DNA of 64,000 nucleotides, taken from contig JACMKX010000103.1 in NCBI GenBank assembly GCA_014379905.1, positions 24,883 to 88,882 on the forward strand. Reading direction: 5' to 3'. Below the pieces are notes generated by a model. That model made no database searches. It was not told the origin of the DNA and worked only from the letters and a program-made list of their open reading frames with translations. Position numbers and translations under genes: made by a program. How positions within the stretch are numbered: the first letter of the stretch is position 1; each line of letters begins with the position of its first letter. This DNA comes from Ferruginibacter sp. GTDB lineage: Bacteria > Bacteroidota > Bacteroidia > Chitinophagales > Chitinophagaceae. Positions 62,524 to 64,000 of this stretch are shown here, in pieces.

Positions 62524-64000
62524 TTAAGTTGCAATGCTCTTACGCATCTTACTGATGAAAGCATAGAGTTCACTCATACTTCTTATATCTTCTACCACCA
62601 GTATACCATTTTTACCCACTTGTTTCAGTTTACCTTTATTGGTTCCGGTTTGTAAAAACTGTAAAACACCATTAAAAGTATTGCTCTGGAAATAGGGGCT
62701 GTCGGGGTTGCCTACAAAAAAACATTTTAGTGTTTCATTTTTCAGAAACATTTTTTCAAAACCTAATTCTACGGCTGTTTTTCTTGCACGTACCGTAGTA
62801 AAAAGATCTTCTACTTCCGGTGGCACCGGACCGAAACGATCATTTAATTCATTGTGGAAGTTGATCAATTCTTCTTCTGTTTCACAGTTATCCAGTCTTG
62901 AATAAAGACTCAGGCGTTCCGTTATACTTTCCACGTAACTGTCAGGAATTAGTATCTCCAGGTCAGTATCGATCGTACAATCTTTTACAAAATCATCCTG
63001 TTGATTTATCTCTTCTTTAAACAGCTCCCTGAATTCACTTCTCTTTAATTCTTTAATGGCTTCATCTAAAATCTTCTGGTACATTTCAAAACCTATCTCT
63101 GAAATAAAACCACTCTGTTCTCCACCCAGTAAATTTCCGGCACCACGAATGTCAAGATCACGCATGGCAATCTGGAAGCCGCTGCCCAGGTCGCTGTATT
63201 GCTCCAGGGTAGACAAGCGTTTACGGCTATCCGGCGGCAGCGTACTCATGGGCGGCGCCATTAAATAAGCAAAAGCTTTTTTATTGCTACGGCCCACCCG
63301 GCCACGCAACTGGTGCAGATCACTCAATCCAAACTGGTGTGCATTGTTGATGATGATGGTATTTACATTTGGAATATCCACACCACTTTCTACAATGTTG
63401 GTACAAATAAGTACATCGTATTTTTTATCCATGAAGTCGAGGATGGTATCTTCCAGCTGATCGCCTTCCATTTGTCCATGTGCATAGGCAATACTAAGGT
63501 CAGGACAAAGCCCCTGTATCAATCCCTTCATTTCAGCCAGGCCTTTCACCCTGTTATGAATAAAGAAAACCTGTCCGCCTCTTTCCGTTTCATAATAAAT
63601 AGTATCCCTTATAATGTCTTCATTAAATACCAGTACTTCTGTTTGTATGGGTTGCCGGTTTGGTGGCGGTGTATTGATGATGCTAAGATCTCTTGCACCC
63701 ATCAAACTAAACTGTAATGTTCTTGGGATAGGCGTTGCCGTTAGGGTGAGTGAATCAACCGTTGTTCGAAGCTGTTTCAATTTTTCTTTTGCTGATACTC
63801 CAAATTTTTGCTCTTCATCAATTACCATTACACCCATGACCTTAAACTTTACAGCATTGCCCAATAAAGAATGCGTACCTACGATAATATCAATTTTACC
63901 TTCTTCCAGTTTTTTAAGTGTTTCCTTTTTTTCTTTGGCAGATTTAAAACGGTTCACAAAATCTACAGTAACAGGAAAATCTTTTAAACGCTCACTAAAA
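62524..64000 (-). CDS. mfd: Transcription-repair coupling factor Mfd (3' part)
   Basis: The C-terminal part, about 492 codons, of a much longer gene (Mfd is about 1100 residues) that continues beyond the window's right edge. The frame is open to base 64000 and reads FSERLKDFPVTVDFVNRFKS there, which fits Mfd. Helicase motifs are GTHSLLGNAVKFK, VIDEEQKFGVSAKEKL, LTATPIPRTLQFSLMGARDL, CTNIVESGVDIPNVNTIIIN and LHQLRGRVGRSNKKAFAYL. The last 200 residues match the Mfd C-terminal domain. Mfd removes stalled RNA polymerase and recruits UvrA. A GTG in this frame at 63957 is internal and not the start. Confidence 0.95.
   Translation of the reverse strand, partial: FSERLKDFPVTVDFVNRFKSAKEKKETLKKLEEGKIDIIVGTHSLLGNAVKFKVMGVMVIDEEQKFGVSAKEKLKQLRTTVDSLTLTATPIPRTLQFSLMGARDLSIINTPPPNRQPIQTEVLVFNEDIIRDTIYYETERGGQVFFIHNRVKGLAEMKGLIQGLCPDLSIAYAHGQMEGDQLEDTILDFMDKKYDVLICTNIVESGVDIPNVNTIIINNAHQFGLSDLHQLRGRVGRSNKKAFAYLMAPPMSTLPPDSRKRLSTLEQYSDLGSGFQIAMRDLDIRGAGNLLGGEQSGFISEIGFEMYQKILDEAIKELKRSEFRELFKEEINQQDDFVKDCTIDTDLEILIPDSYVESITERLSLYSRLDNCETEEELINFHNELNDRFGPVPPEVEDLFTTVRARKTAVELGFEKMFLKNETLKCFFVGNPDSPYFQSNTFNGVLQFLQTGTNKGKLKQVGKNGILVVEDIRSMSELYAFISKMRKSIAT

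Noticed and set aside
63955..63957. GTG at 63957 as the start of the mfd gene
   Set aside because: The frame stays open to the window edge and the upstream residues match Mfd, so the gene is simply cut by the window.

Overview
The window looks like a chromosomal segment of a Bacteroidota bacterium, most likely family Chitinophagaceae (inferred). The signs are moderately AT-rich DNA, repeated matches to the Bacteroidota promoter form (TTG, 17-22 nt, TAnnTTTG), type IX secretion (PorT, proteins with type A and type B C-terminal sorting domains), a GbsR/MarR regulator, a split transketolase, a DksA-like protein with a degenerate zinc finger, and the MraY/WecA, TIGR01777 and DCC proteins typical of this phylum. 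Most of it is housekeeping sequence. No CRISPR array, prophage, intact insertion sequence, tRNA or rRNA was seen.

Layout. 1-3.2 kb: zapA, a coiled-coil gene and pheT, all leftward. 3.7-6.1 kb: dnaB and rsmE rightward. 6.1-12.3 kb: terC, pyrD, a thiolase, DUF983 and SemiSWEET proteins, and an ABC exporter. 12.4-17.3 kb: a frameshifted lipoprotein, yifB/comM, a short MutS-like ATPase and pyrC. 17.3-21.9 kb: a Wzi/RemB-like barrel, porT, ubiE, engB and a YkuK-like protein. 22.2-29.3 kb: a secreted zinc protease with a sorting domain, then a seven-gene operon led by a GbsR-type regulator (membrane proteins, two DCC thiol-disulfide proteins, a TIGR01777 reductase and a CoA-binding protein). 29.4-38 kb: pdhC, dnaX, a GNAT-like protein, a sterol-desaturase family protein, frr and wecA. 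38-48 kb: carbohydrate and lipoate metabolism (an orphan transketolase N-half, gnd-zwf-pgl, lipA-lipB) with a LolC/E permease, rbfA and an MsbA-type exporter. 48.3-52.7 kb: ileS and a DksA-like protein with a histone-H1-like tail. 53-55.3 kb: a PepSY-like protein, a decayed ORF6N gene and an AraC regulator. 55.5-64 kb: gyrB, a small degenerate zinc-ribbon-like protein, a large lectin/PKD type IX substrate, a tail-fibre-like secreted protein and the 3' part of mfd.

The most unusual signal is not a gene. Intergenic spaces carry several families of short degenerate 'word' repeats, such as GGATACTGG, AATTAGG, TTTGAAAAT, GACTATTGAC, AAATCCGTG and CGCAGAG. They are usually arranged as imperfect palindromes, often right at stop codons. 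The same words also lie in frame inside coding sequence: three times in pyrD, in the linkers of pdhC, probably in ileS, and at the ends of lipB and the coiled-coil gene. A second notable point is that DnaB ends in a Gly-rich tail with the tip FDDDAPF, close to the SSB C-terminal peptide. Promoter -7 boxes lie only 4 nt from the start codons of terC and the GbsR gene, which predicts leaderless mRNAs.
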